The position numbers and the translations under genes were made by a program. Under the pieces are notes generated by a model, which saw nothing but the letters and a program-made list of their open reading frames with translations, did no database searches and was not told the DNA's origin. From assembly GCA_943914475.1 (NCBI GenBank), contig CALUCE010000014.1:1-54793 (forward strand): a stretch of DNA of 54,793 bases, given 5' to 3'. Below are positions 25,511 through 33,954 of this stretch, piece by piece; positions within the stretch are counted from its first letter, which is position 1, and every line of letters begins with the position of its first letter. This DNA comes from an uncultured Anaerococcus sp. (GTDB lineage Bacteria > Bacillota > Clostridia > Tissierellales > Peptoniphilaceae).

Positions 25511-26680
25511 TTATTTAATAAATAATTTTCTTTCAACATTTGCTAGAGTTTCGCATCCATCTTCTGTTATGACTATTGCTTCACTTATTTCAACTCCGAA
25601 ATCTTCATAGTACATACCAGGTATGCAATGGATTGTCATGTTTGGTTTCAAAATAGTTTTATCTCCAGGTCGTAATGATAATGTGTCTTCGCCCCAATCA
25701 GGAGGATAATTTAGACCTGTAGAATAACCAATTCTTGATTCTTTAAATAGTCCATATTTCTTTAAATTATTTGCCCAAACTGCCTCTACTTCTTCAGCTG
25801 TCACTCCTGGCTTGATAAAGTCTAACACTTTATTTAAACCTTCGATTGTTATTTTTGCTGTATCAGATAGTTTTTTACTAGGTTCTCCAAGTGATATAGT
25901 TCTAGACATTGGAGAGTGATATCTTTGATAACATCCTGCTAACTCAAATATTACAGTATCTCCTTCCTTATATTTTTCATCAGTCCAAGTTAAGTGACAT
26001 GCACCAGCATCAACTCCTGTAGGCATCAATGGAACTATAGCTGAGTAATCACCTCCAAATTCTTCTGTTCCTTGTGTAAATGTACTGTAAATTTTAGCTG
26101 CCATATCACACTTTCTAATTCCAACATTTAAAAAGTCTATAGCCTCTTTCATGCCTTTTTCCATAATTTTTCCAGCTGCTTTCATAAATTCTAATTCTTC
26201 ATCAGATTTTATTACCTTAACCCAATTTACTAATCTGTGACCATTGACAAATTCTGCTTCTGGTAAATTATTTTTTAAACTTTCATAGCATTTAGCTGTA
26301 AAGTAGTATGTATCCATTTCCACACCAATTCTTTTGGATCCATATCCTTTTTCCTTAAGTGTATCTGAAACAAAATCCATTGGATGAACTACAGTGCTTT
26401 GAACATAACTATCTGGATAAGCAATAATATTTTCGTGCTTTATCCAAGCAGTTTTTCTTGCTGCTATTGCATCCATGAATCTTCCAATCCATAATGGTTC
26501 CTCAAGGTCTAAGGCCACGACAACCATTTGATGCATATAAAATGACCAAGCATTATAACCAGTTAAATAATTCATATTAGCTGGATTTGTTATTAGAAGA
26601 ACTTCTATATTCTCCTTCTCCATACTTTCTTTTACTTTCTTTAGCCTTCTTTGATATTCAGAATTTGAAAACTTTAGCAT
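25511..26680 (-). CDS. M24-family creatinase/ectoine-hydrolase-like enzyme
   Basis: The 389-residue protein has the two-domain layout of M24 enzymes: a creatinase N-domain (NPANMNYLTGYNAWSFY) and a pita-bread C-domain. The sequences HSPMSRTISLG and RIGYSTGLNYPPDWGEDTLSLRPGD are close to DoeA-type ectoine hydrolases. The metal-ligand Asp pair of M24 peptidases reads FELAG and SPMSRT, so the aspartates are replaced, as in the metal-free creatinase/DoeA branch. It probably hydrolyses a C-N bond in a small imported solute. It lies between the TRAP genes and methionine gamma-lyase. Confidence 0.8.
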   Translation of the reverse strand: MLKFSNSEYQRRLKKVKESMEKENIEVLLITNPANMNYLTGYNAWSFYMHQMVVVALDLEEPLWIGRFMDAIAARKTAWIKHENIIAYPDSYVQSTVVHPMDFVSDTLKEKGYGSKRIGVEMDTYYFTAKCYESLKNNLPEAEFVNGHRLVNWVKVIKSDEELEFMKAAGKIMEKGMKEAIDFLNVGIRKCDMAAKIYSTFTQGTEEFGGDYSAIVPLMPTGVDAGACHLTWTDEKYKEGDTVIFELAGCYQRYHSPMSRTISLGEPSKKLSDTAKITIEGLNKVLDFIKPGVTAEEVEAVWANNLKKYGLFKESRIGYSTGLNYPPDWGEDTLSLRPGDKTILKPNMTIHCIPGMYYEDFGVEISEAIVITEDGCETLANVERKLFIK

Positions 26681-26712
26681 ATTATCTCCTTTCCTTATTT
26701 AATAATAATTTG

Positions 26713-27744
26713 CTATCTGTACTTTTCTGTTTCTTTCTCTATCGTTTCTAATATTTCCTTACCTTCACTTCCTACAGATTTTAAGAACTCTTTTCTTACC
26801 GGCAATGATGCTTGTCTAAATTTTTCTCTCTGTTCTTCTGTTAATTCAACAACCTCAATATCACTAACAGATTTGATTTTATCTAGTCTTTCTTGGTTAA
26901 TAACTTCTTGCTTATCAATAATATAGTCATGCATATAGTTGACAACTTTTTTAAGCATTTTTTTAGTATCGCTATCTAAGCTTTTATAAAATTCAGGACT
27001 AGTATTTAGTGATGCAAAGAAAGCATCTTGCTTTGCTTGAATTAAGTAATCTTGAACTTCATAAAACTTCATCTCCTCTATTGAAAAAATCGGATTTACT
27101 TGAGCATCTATTTGTTTCAGTTGCAAACCAGAATATACTTCTGAATATGATACTGGCGTAGGATTGGCTCCATAGGCTTTGTATGACGAAACTATAAGTG
27201 GAGACGGCATAGTTCTAATTTTTACACCTTTAAAATCATCAGGCTCTTGAATGTTTTTATCGGCAGTCCAAGCATTAAATCCTTCACAGAACCAATCTAG
27301 AACATACAAATTCTTTTCTTCATTCAATTTATTTAATTTTTTAATACCTTCACTTTCCTTCAAATACTTTTTTAAATCTTCTGTATCTTCTGGCATTAAA
27401 AAATGATTATAAAAAACATTATTTTCTGGTATAGTAGTTCCTGTTGTACCTGGATTTAATATACAAAAATCAAGTAAACCTCCTTCTGTGAATTCTAAGT
27501 AATCAACCATTTCACCAATTTCACCATATCTATAAATTTCTACTTTTATTCTTCCATGTGATTCTTTTTCTACCAATTCTTTGAATTTTGATGCATATTG
27601 GTCCTGAATGGATCCCGGTGTTTCCTCATGTCCAAATCTCCATGTTACAACTTCTTTATTATTATCTTTGCCTTTGCATCCAACCATTAGTAGTGTCGTT
27701 AAAAACAACAATATTATATATGTAATCGGTCTATTCTTATTCAT
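26713..27744 (-). CDS. dctP: TRAP transporter solute-binding protein, DctP family
   Basis: The 343-residue lipoprotein has a signal ending LLMVGCKG (Cys near residue 23). DctP-family features follow: WRFGHEETPGSIQDQYASKF at the start and GVKIRTMPSPLIVSSYKAYGANPTPVSYSEVYSGLQ, with the conserved Arg that usually contacts the ligand carboxylate. It would hand an organic-acid-like ligand to the DctQM membrane unit. It is third in the operon, 11 bases after dctM and 32 bases before the M24 gene. Confidence 0.9.
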   Translation of the reverse strand: MNKNRPITYIILLFLTTLLMVGCKGKDNNKEVVTWRFGHEETPGSIQDQYASKFKELVEKESHGRIKVEIYRYGEIGEMVDYLEFTEGGLLDFCILNPGTTGTTIPENNVFYNHFLMPEDTEDLKKYLKESEGIKKLNKLNEEKNLYVLDWFCEGFNAWTADKNIQEPDDFKGVKIRTMPSPLIVSSYKAYGANPTPVSYSEVYSGLQLKQIDAQVNPIFSIEEMKFYEVQDYLIQAKQDAFFASLNTSPEFYKSLDSDTKKMLKKVVNYMHDYIIDKQEVINQERLDKIKSVSDIEVVELTEEQREKFRQASLPVRKEFLKSVGSEGKEILETIEKETEKYR

Positions 27745-27755
27745 ATCTTTCTCCT

Positions 27756-29033
27756 TTAAAATAGTAGGTTTCTAGAGAATAATGCTATCTGAGGAAAGAA
27801 TATCATAAGAACACTTATTATTAAGTAAAGTATGAAGTACGGTAGCGTCTTCCTGACAACCGTTATATATGGTTTCTTAAATACTGCTGAGGCTGTAAAA
27901 ATATTACATCCAAATGGTGGTGTTGCTGAACCAATGGCACATTGTAAAGTAACAATTATCCCTAAATGTATTGGATCAATTCCTGCATTAGCGGCTGGAA
28001 CAATAAACATTGGAGCAAGTATTATAATCGCAACCAATTGATCTACAAACATACAAGCTACAAAGAAAAATATACTAGCAACAGCTAAAACTTTTGTAGC
28101 ACTTGGATCTTGTCCAAGTATGGTATTTGTTAGCATTTGAGGAATTCTACCTAAAGAGAACATCCAAGCAAAAGCGTTACCAGCTGCAACTAAAACAAAT
28201 ACTACTGATGTAACAACTCCTGATGACAAAGCCACTTTACCTAAATCCTTTATTTTTATTGATTTATAAATAAATACTTCTAAAATCATCGCGTATACAG
28301 CAGATACTGCTGCTGCCTCTGTCGGGCTAAATACACCTGAGTATATACCACCTATTATTATTGCTGGAAATCCCAATGGCAAAATTGCTTCCTTGAAAGC
28401 TTCTAGTCTTTCTCTTCCTGTAGATTTTGTGTCTGTAGGTGTACCCTTTCTCTTTGCATCAAAATAATTATAGATAGCAAAGAATAAAAGAACTAGTAAA
28501 CCAGGACCTATACCTGCAATAAATAATTCTCCTACTGAAGCTCCAGTGACTACACCATACATGACCATTATTACACTTGGTGGTATTAATAAGGCAATGT
28601 TTGCTGAGTTGATAATTAAAGCTAATGTTTCAGAAACTCCATATCCCTTTTCGACCATCTTAGTATACATTGGTCTACCTATTGCAACTACTGTTGCTTG
28701 TGTAGAACCTGAAATGGCTCCAAAAAAAGTACATGTAGCTGCAGTACTAATGGCCAGCCCACCTTTTATGTGACCAACAAATGAATTTATTAAATCTAGC
28801 AGTCTCTTAGATGTTTGACCAGTTGCCATAATATCAGCTCCAAAAATAAACATTGGTACTGCTAGTAAAGTAAAGGATTCGACTCCTCCTGTTATTTGTT
28901 GCGTTAACCACAAAGGATCTATGTCGCCCATATATAAAGTAATTGTTAATAGTGAGGATATTAACAATCCCATCATTAATGGTGCGCCAATAATTAATAG
29001 AAAAAATAGCACTATTAACAAAGTAGCAATCAT
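27756..29033 (-). CDS. dctM: TRAP transporter large permease, DctM family
   Basis: The 425-residue protein has about 12 membrane helices with the DctM/SiaM pattern: PMFIFGADIMATGQTSKRLLDL, GAISGSTQATVVAIG, PPSVIMVMYGVVTGASVGELFIAG, and a C-terminal CAIGSATPPFGCNIF. It is the sodium-coupled transport subunit and partners the small DctQ subunit, whose gene ends one base upstream. It is transcribed with dctP and the M24 gene. Confidence 0.92.
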   Translation of the reverse strand: MIATLLIVLFFLLIIGAPLMMGLLISSLLTITLYMGDIDPLWLTQQITGGVESFTLLAVPMFIFGADIMATGQTSKRLLDLINSFVGHIKGGLAISTAATCTFFGAISGSTQATVVAIGRPMYTKMVEKGYGVSETLALIINSANIALLIPPSVIMVMYGVVTGASVGELFIAGIGPGLLVLLFFAIYNYFDAKRKGTPTDTKSTGRERLEAFKEAILPLGFPAIIIGGIYSGVFSPTEAAAVSAVYAMILEVFIYKSIKIKDLGKVALSSGVVTSVVFVLVAAGNAFAWMFSLGRIPQMLTNTILGQDPSATKVLAVASIFFFVACMFVDQLVAIIILAPMFIVPAANAGIDPIHLGIIVTLQCAIGSATPPFGCNIFTASAVFKKPYITVVRKTLPYFILYLIISVLMIFFPQIALFSRNLLF

Positions 29034-29034
29034 A

Positions 29035-29589
29035 TCAAACCCCCTTAAAGTTTTCTGTTATCTCAGTTTCTGTCTTACCATCATCTATATATACTCCACT
29101 ATAAATTTGATCTTTGTTTTTTAAGTTTAGGATTAAACTAATTAGGTATCTTATACCTCCTGATAAAAAACCTAGAGGCATAAAAATAGTTATAATAAAG
29201 CGTGGAATCTCTAAAGCCGGTGTTATTCTTCCACTTTGATAAACTATATTCATATATTTAAATCCTAGATATGAAAAATAGAACATTGTTAGCATGGAAA
29301 TTATACAAATTACTATGGTTAGCATTTTTTTACTTTTATCCGATACATTATCTATAATTGCAGACATGTTAACATGTTCTGCTCTCCTAACAGCGTAACC
29401 TATCCCCATAAATGTGCAGACTACAACCAATAGTTGCCCAACTTCTTCTGCGAATGTCCAAGATGAATTAAAGATTTTCCTAGCTATAACATTTCCTACT
29501 AGCAAAAATGTCATCCCTAGTATACTAGTAGTTAGGAAAAAACTTTCTATCTTTGATAGAATTGCATCTAGTTTTTTTAGAAAGTTCAT
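29035..29589 (-). CDS. dctQ: TRAP transporter small permease, DctQ family
   Basis: The 184-residue protein has four membrane helices and the DctQ pattern, including SSWTFAEEVGQLLVVVCTFMGIGYAVRRAEHVNM. AAGGAGGATTT precedes the ATG at 29589. It is the first visible gene of the minus-strand transporter operon. The 77 bases upstream end at the left boundary of an IS110-type element, which separates it from the M20 amidohydrolase gene on the same strand. Confidence 0.9.
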   Translation of the reverse strand: MNFLKKLDAILSKIESFFLTTSILGMTFLLVGNVIARKIFNSSWTFAEEVGQLLVVVCTFMGIGYAVRRAEHVNMSAIIDNVSDKSKKMLTIVICIISMLTMFYFSYLGFKYMNIVYQSGRITPALEIPRFIITIFMPLGFLSGGIRYLISLILNLKNKDQIYSGVYIDDGKTETEITENFKGV

Positions 29590-29675
29590 AAATCCTCCTT
29601 ATATAATGTATTTAGGTTGTTAAAGGTAACCTATGATCCTTTATCGACTAAGTATTATTCAGTTTTACTGTATAC

Positions 29676-29872
29676 TATTGTTATTAGATAGAGTGTACTC
29701 GTTCCCTCCTTGAGATTTAATCTCGTACTTGAAAGAGTGAGTCCTCTAATCTTTTAACTGTTTACGAATAAGTTAGATGTTGACCCTTCCAGGGTACTTC
29801 GTATATACCATAAGGCAGTAACGTTATTAGATTTTGAGGTGTCTATCTAAAATTTCATTTTCGAGGTATCTT
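29676..29872 (+). ncRNA. Candidate bridge RNA region of the IS110 element
   Basis: This stretch has no gene but contains hairpins such as GAGATTTAATCTC and ACCCT-TCC-AGGGT. One segment, TTAACTGTTTACGAA (29754-29768), matches 13 of 15 bases of the right element boundary TTAACTGTATACAAA (30705-30719). A second, TATACCAT (29803-29810), resembles TATACTAT at the left boundary. Guide loops that match target and donor ends are the defining trait of IS110 bridge RNAs. No fold was computed. Confidence 0.5.
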
Positions 29873-30697
29873 ATGTTTTATTTAGGTATTGATATTGGTA
29901 AAAATACTCATGTTGCTTCATTAGTTGATGATAAGAAAAAAGTTATCTTTAAAGCTTTTTCTTTTTCAAATTCCATTGATGGTGCTGAGAGTTTAATCCT
30001 TAAACTAGAGGCTTTCAAAAATGAACTTGAAGTTGGTATGGAAGCTACAGGTCATTATTGGTTATCTCTATACTCATATCTTGTTGAAAAAAACTTTACT
30101 GTTCGTGTTATCAATCCAATCCAAACTGACGGTTGGCGACAAGGTGCTGATCTTCTTAGATATGGAGATTTCGTTGAGACTTCACTTTCTAATGAAGATT
30201 ATTTATCTTTGAGAAATCTTTCCAGATTTAGGTCCTACCTCATTTCTTCAATTGGCGATCTTAAAAGAAAAACTATTGCACTTTTAGACCAAGTTTTTCC
30301 TGTTCAATATGCCTCTTTTAGTAATATTTTTGGGAAGACTTCTAAGGAAATTCTTTCAAATTTCTCTACTCCTTCTGATTTTGAGGATATTAAAAGATTT
30401 TCTAATCCTTCTAAACTTGTCGCTTATGCTGGTTTGGATGCTAGCGTTTCTCAGTCTGGAGAATATGAATCTACTTACAATCATATGAGTAAAAGAGGTT
30501 CTCCTTACTTAAGGCGTGCTCTTTTTCAATCCGCTCTTAGAGCTGAATTTTGTGACCCTGTTTTTTCTGCTTATTATCAAAAGAAAATTACAGAAGGAAA
30601 GCATCATCTAGTTGCTACCAATGCAGTTGCTAGAAAGCTTTGGCATACTATTTTTGCTGTTCTTACTAAGAATGAACCTTATCAAGCGCAGAGTTAG
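29873..30697 (+). pseudogene. IS110-family recombinase lacking two internal blocks
   Basis: The 274-residue frame begins MFYLGIDIGKNTHVASLVD (first catalytic Asp) and has GMEATGHYW (catalytic Glu). The block normally between NPIQTDGWR and ADLIRYG, which carries the last two Asp of the DEDD tetrad, is missing (about 16 residues). A second block of roughly 115 residues between TPSDFEDI and RFSNPSKLVAYAGLDAS is also gone. Both losses keep the frame. The C-terminal SKRGSPYLRRALF and EGKHHLVATNAVARKL are intact. ATG 29873 is chosen after GAGGT. It should be catalytically dead. Confidence 0.85.
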
Positions 30698-30724
30698 TTT
30701 TTGCTTAACTGTATACAAATTTTT

Positions 30725-30780
30725 GATAAAGGTTCTGTAAATGACGAGCTTTGCTCGGGCATAGCCTTTATCATTTACAG
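30725..30780. repeat. Palindromic hairpin cluster next to the IS element
   Basis: CTGTAAATGA (30735-30744) pairs perfectly with TCATTTACAG (30771-30780), enclosing CGAGC-TTT-GCTCG (30745-30757). In addition GATAAAGG (30725-30732) pairs with CCTTTATC (30765-30772), so two exclusive or pseudoknotted structures are possible. A further CCTTTATC lies on the other side of the element (29638-29645). It may be the terminator-like target hairpin or a dispersed repeat. The rest of 30781-30949 shows no gene. Confidence 0.6.
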
Positions 30781-30949
30781 GTTCTTTTGAGAAAATTACT
30801 ATTTAAAAGGCAAAAACTTTACTAACCCTATTTTAAATCTTAAACTTTAGGGTGCTTTTTCATGCTTATTTTTATTCAGTTTTTATCAATATCATTCCTT
30901 ATATTTTCTTTGTTTCACCTCTTGACTTTTAATAGTTAGTCTTTCTATA

Positions 30950-32119
30950 CTATCTTAAATATTTCATTGTATTTAATACATGCATCTTTACACCATCGAT
31001 AAGTACTTCTTCATCTATATCAAATTTTGGATGGTGATGAGGATAATCACTGCCTTTGTTTTTATTTCCACTGCCTAAAAAATAAAATGTAGATGGAATA
31101 TCTCTTGTGAATTCAGAAAAATCCTCTCCTGCCATAGTTTTATATGGTACAACGTTTTCTTGACCAACTAATTCCACTGCATTACTTTTTACGAGATTTG
31201 TAAGGACTGGAGCATTCTCAACAACGAAATTACTAGGAATTATTTCTAACTCATATGTAGCTTTATATGTATTACAAATATTTAAAATAATATTTTCGAA
31301 CCTTACTTTAGGTCTTTCTAGTGAATTATCTTCACCGCTATAAAGGTATCTTAATGTACCTTCTAAGTTTGCTTGATCAGGGATTACATTTGGTAGGCTG
31401 CCAGCATTAATTTTAGCAAAACAAATTAAAGTTGGACTTAATACATCTATCTCTCCCGTTTCTATATATTGACATGCATTTATTATTTGTGATGCTATAA
31501 ATGTTGGGTTAATAGCTTCATGAGGTAAAGCTGTATGACCTCCTTTTCCAATTATTTTCAGTTTAAATATATCCATTGCTCCCATAACAGGGCCCTCTTG
31601 TACGCTGATTTTCCCTGATGGTATTGGAGACCATATATGTAAAGCCATAGCTGCATCAACTTTAGGATTATCAAGAATCCCTTCTTCAACCATTAAGTAA
31701 GCTCCTGCTTCCTCTTCATTTGGTTGGAAGACAAATTTTACATTACCACGTATTTCTTTTTTATGCTTCACTAAAATTTTTGCAGCAACTAATAGCATGG
31801 CAATATGTGCATCATGGCCACATGCATGCATAACACCTGGATTTTTAGATTTATACTCCGTTTCATTTTGTTCATTTATTGCTAAAGCATCCATATCTGC
31901 TCTAAGCAACAGTGTTGGACCATTTCCTTCTCCTTCTAATACAGCGTAGACCCCTGTCCTAGCGATTTTTCTTGGAGACAATCCTAGATCTTTTAGATAA
32001 TTTATAATGTATTCTTGAGTTTTGTATTCTTTGAATCCTAGTTCAGGATACATATGAAAATGTCTTCTTAAACTTATTACTTCCTCTACATAATCATCAA
32101 AGTATTCCTTAAATTGCAT
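30950..32119 (-). CDS. M20-family amidohydrolase
   Basis: The 389-residue protein has M20D features: FHMYPELGFKEYKTQEYI, LLLRADMDALAI, HACGHDAHIAMLL (metal ligands) and FVFQPNEEEAGAYLMVEEG, then AGEDFSEF near the C-terminus. Such enzymes remove acyl or amide groups from amino-acid conjugates, for example N-acetyl or hippurate-type substrates. It faces the PucR gene across a divergent promoter region. In function it fits the TRAP/M24 genes downstream, although the IS110 element now lies between. Confidence 0.88.
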   Translation of the reverse strand: MQFKEYFDDYVEEVISLRRHFHMYPELGFKEYKTQEYIINYLKDLGLSPRKIARTGVYAVLEGEGNGPTLLLRADMDALAINEQNETEYKSKNPGVMHACGHDAHIAMLLVAAKILVKHKKEIRGNVKFVFQPNEEEAGAYLMVEEGILDNPKVDAAMALHIWSPIPSGKISVQEGPVMGAMDIFKLKIIGKGGHTALPHEAINPTFIASQIINACQYIETGEIDVLSPTLICFAKINAGSLPNVIPDQANLEGTLRYLYSGEDNSLERPKVRFENIILNICNTYKATYELEIIPSNFVVENAPVLTNLVKSNAVELVGQENVVPYKTMAGEDFSEFTRDIPSTFYFLGSGNKNKGSDYPHHHPKFDIDEEVLIDGVKMHVLNTMKYLR

Positions 32120-32145
32120 AGTACCTCCTTTCTTGTCTTGTTAAC

Positions 32146-32174
32146 ATAATATATGAAATCATTTTCTTTAACAA
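32146..32174 (-). promoter_or_regulatory. Promoter of the M20 gene
   Basis: On the minus strand TTGTTA (32169-32174), 17 bases and TATTAT (32146-32151) precede AAAGGAGG. It lies in the 180-base divergent region shared with the PucR regulator, so control by PucR is likely. Confidence 0.6.
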
Positions 32175-32252
32175 TATTCAAATTGTATGAATTCTTCAGC
32201 TAATTATTTTACATATTGTAATTAACCTCTCAAAATACACATTTATAATTTC

Positions 32253-32279
32253 TTGACTTTTATTTTTTTTTACTATAAT
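32253..32279 (+). promoter_or_regulatory. Promoter of the PucR gene
   Basis: TTGACT (32253-32258) and TATAAT (32274-32279) precede the PucR start. The spacer is only 15 bases, shorter than optimal, which is common for regulated promoters; a shifted -10 box would give 18. Confidence 0.5.
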
Positions 32280-32299
32280 ATTTAAAGTAAGGAGAAATT

Positions 32300-33835
32300 A
32301 TGAGCATAACATTGAAGAAACTATTAAAATTAGATGTTTTCAAAGATGCAAAAATAATCACCAAAATTCCTGGTCAAGAGTCAATTAAAGTTGATTCTAT
32401 CTCTGTTATGGAATATCCTATAGGTAATTTTGTTAATACATATGAAATCGTTCTTAGTACAGGGATTTTTTGTCATGAAGAATTGATTTTTAGAGAATTT
32501 ATAGAAGATATCATAAAAATGGATGGCTCTGCTCTAATTTTGGCCACAGGACACTATATTGACGATATTCCAGAAAAGATCATAGAATTAGCAGAAAAGA
32601 ATAAGCTAGCAATAATCACAGTACCATGGGAAATAAAATTTAGCGATATTGTAAAACAAACTTATAACTTACTTGATAAGGTTAAAATAAACGAAATTGA
32701 TAAATTTATTAATATAAAAGATAGATTGATTCTGATGTTTATTGAAAAAGAGCCTTTTGAAAACATATTAAACTACATATCTCGTAAGCTTAATTTCGAA
32801 CTACAGATAGCCGATACTAATAATAATATTCTAGCAGCAAGCGAAAATTATATATTTGTAGAAAACTCCAAACATAAATACAAATTTAAAATTAATCATG
32901 ACACAATTACATATGCTTATTTGTACATCATTGATACAAAAAATATTATCAGACCTAGGAAAAATTTTTATATAGAGAATATAAATCTTAATATAATCAA
33001 CCCACTAATTCTTTGGTTTGAAAGGGAACAAACAATACATGAATTTGAAATACATAACAAAGAAAAATTCATTTTTGATATTATTGATAACAAATTTATA
33101 AATTTCGAAGAGGCAGTAAAAGAGGGTAAACTGTATGGTTTTGATTTGGAAAAGAATTTTATTGCACTTGTCTCAAAAGTTGATTTTCTTGCAAAGTCAA
33201 AAACCTATGAAAATAGTATTAAATTTTTAAAAGATAGCTCAATACAATTGGCAAAAAAGTCTTCAAGACAATGTTTAGTTGCCTATAGGAATACTTTCCT
33301 AATTATTCTCCTAGAACAAAATGATGAAACTGTTGAGGATGCAAAATTATACATAAAAAAGTTTGAAGCAATTATTAACGAAGAAATCTCTAATATTACC
33401 TTTTATTGGGGCATAGGTGATATATACGATAATCCTAACTCAATATATTTCTCTTATAAAGATGCTGTATTTAATTTAAAACATAGTTTAATATATAAAA
33501 ATGAACATATTAGTACTGTGAATACTACAAGGGAATTTAAAATCTTTACAGAATTTAATAAACATAAAAAAATAGTAGAAATTGCCAAAGATGTATTATC
33601 TGATCTACTAGATGAAAGTAATAAAGAGTTGCTTGAATCTTTAGAATGCTACTATATTAATGATAGAAATATTTCAAAAACAGCAAAAGACTTATTTTTA
33701 CACAGACAATCTTTAAATTATAGGCTAAAAAAAATTGAAAGAATTACCAATTTAAATTTGAGTAATCCAAATGATATTTTTTTACTTGAATTTTGTTTAA
33801 AACTATATAAGTTCAATAAGTTTATCGAAGGTTAA
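32300..33835 (+). CDS. PucR-family transcriptional regulator
   Basis: The 511-residue protein has an N-terminal PucR domain (first ~125 residues, with VDSISVMEYP and LATGHYIDDIPEKII), a central GGDEF-like CdaR segment, and a C-terminal PucR helix-turn-helix (YYINDRNISKTAKDLFLHRQ, NYRLKKIERIT). PucR/CdaR proteins activate catabolic operons for purines, allantoin or other nitrogenous solutes in response to the substrate. Divergence from the M20 gene suggests that it controls the island. AAGGAG lies before the ATG. Confidence 0.88.
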   Translation: MSITLKKLLKLDVFKDAKIITKIPGQESIKVDSISVMEYPIGNFVNTYEIVLSTGIFCHEELIFREFIEDIIKMDGSALILATGHYIDDIPEKIIELAEKNKLAIITVPWEIKFSDIVKQTYNLLDKVKINEIDKFINIKDRLILMFIEKEPFENILNYISRKLNFELQIADTNNNILAASENYIFVENSKHKYKFKINHDTITYAYLYIIDTKNIIRPRKNFYIENINLNIINPLILWFEREQTIHEFEIHNKEKFIFDIIDNKFINFEEAVKEGKLYGFDLEKNFIALVSKVDFLAKSKTYENSIKFLKDSSIQLAKKSSRQCLVAYRNTFLIILLEQNDETVEDAKLYIKKFEAIINEEISNITFYWGIGDIYDNPNSIYFSYKDAVFNLKHSLIYKNEHISTVNTTREFKIFTEFNKHKKIVEIAKDVLSDLLDESNKELLESLECYYINDRNISKTAKDLFLHRQSLNYRLKKIERITNLNLSNPNDIFLLEFCLKLYKFNKFIEG

Positions 33836-33954
33836 GCACCATTTATGTCTACTTTATAATATAGTAACTACAATCACTCATAGCAGTTTTACTTTGTAAC
33901 ATATGATACAGAAACAAAAAAATTCCTATGGTAAAATACATGGGAGGTGATAAT

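Larger units (their letters stand above)
29667..30716 (+). mobile_element. IS110-family element, internally deleted
   Basis: The element is delimited by a 9-base direct repeat ACTGTATAC at 29667-29675 and 30708-30716, about 1.04 kb apart. A long 5' non-coding region (about 200 bases) and a very short 3' end (11-19 bases after the stop) match the IS110 group, in which the left end encodes a bridge RNA. There are no terminal inverted repeats. It lies between dctQ and the M20 gene, and its own gene runs opposite to both. The encoded recombinase is damaged, so it is probably non-autonomous. Confidence 0.7.
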
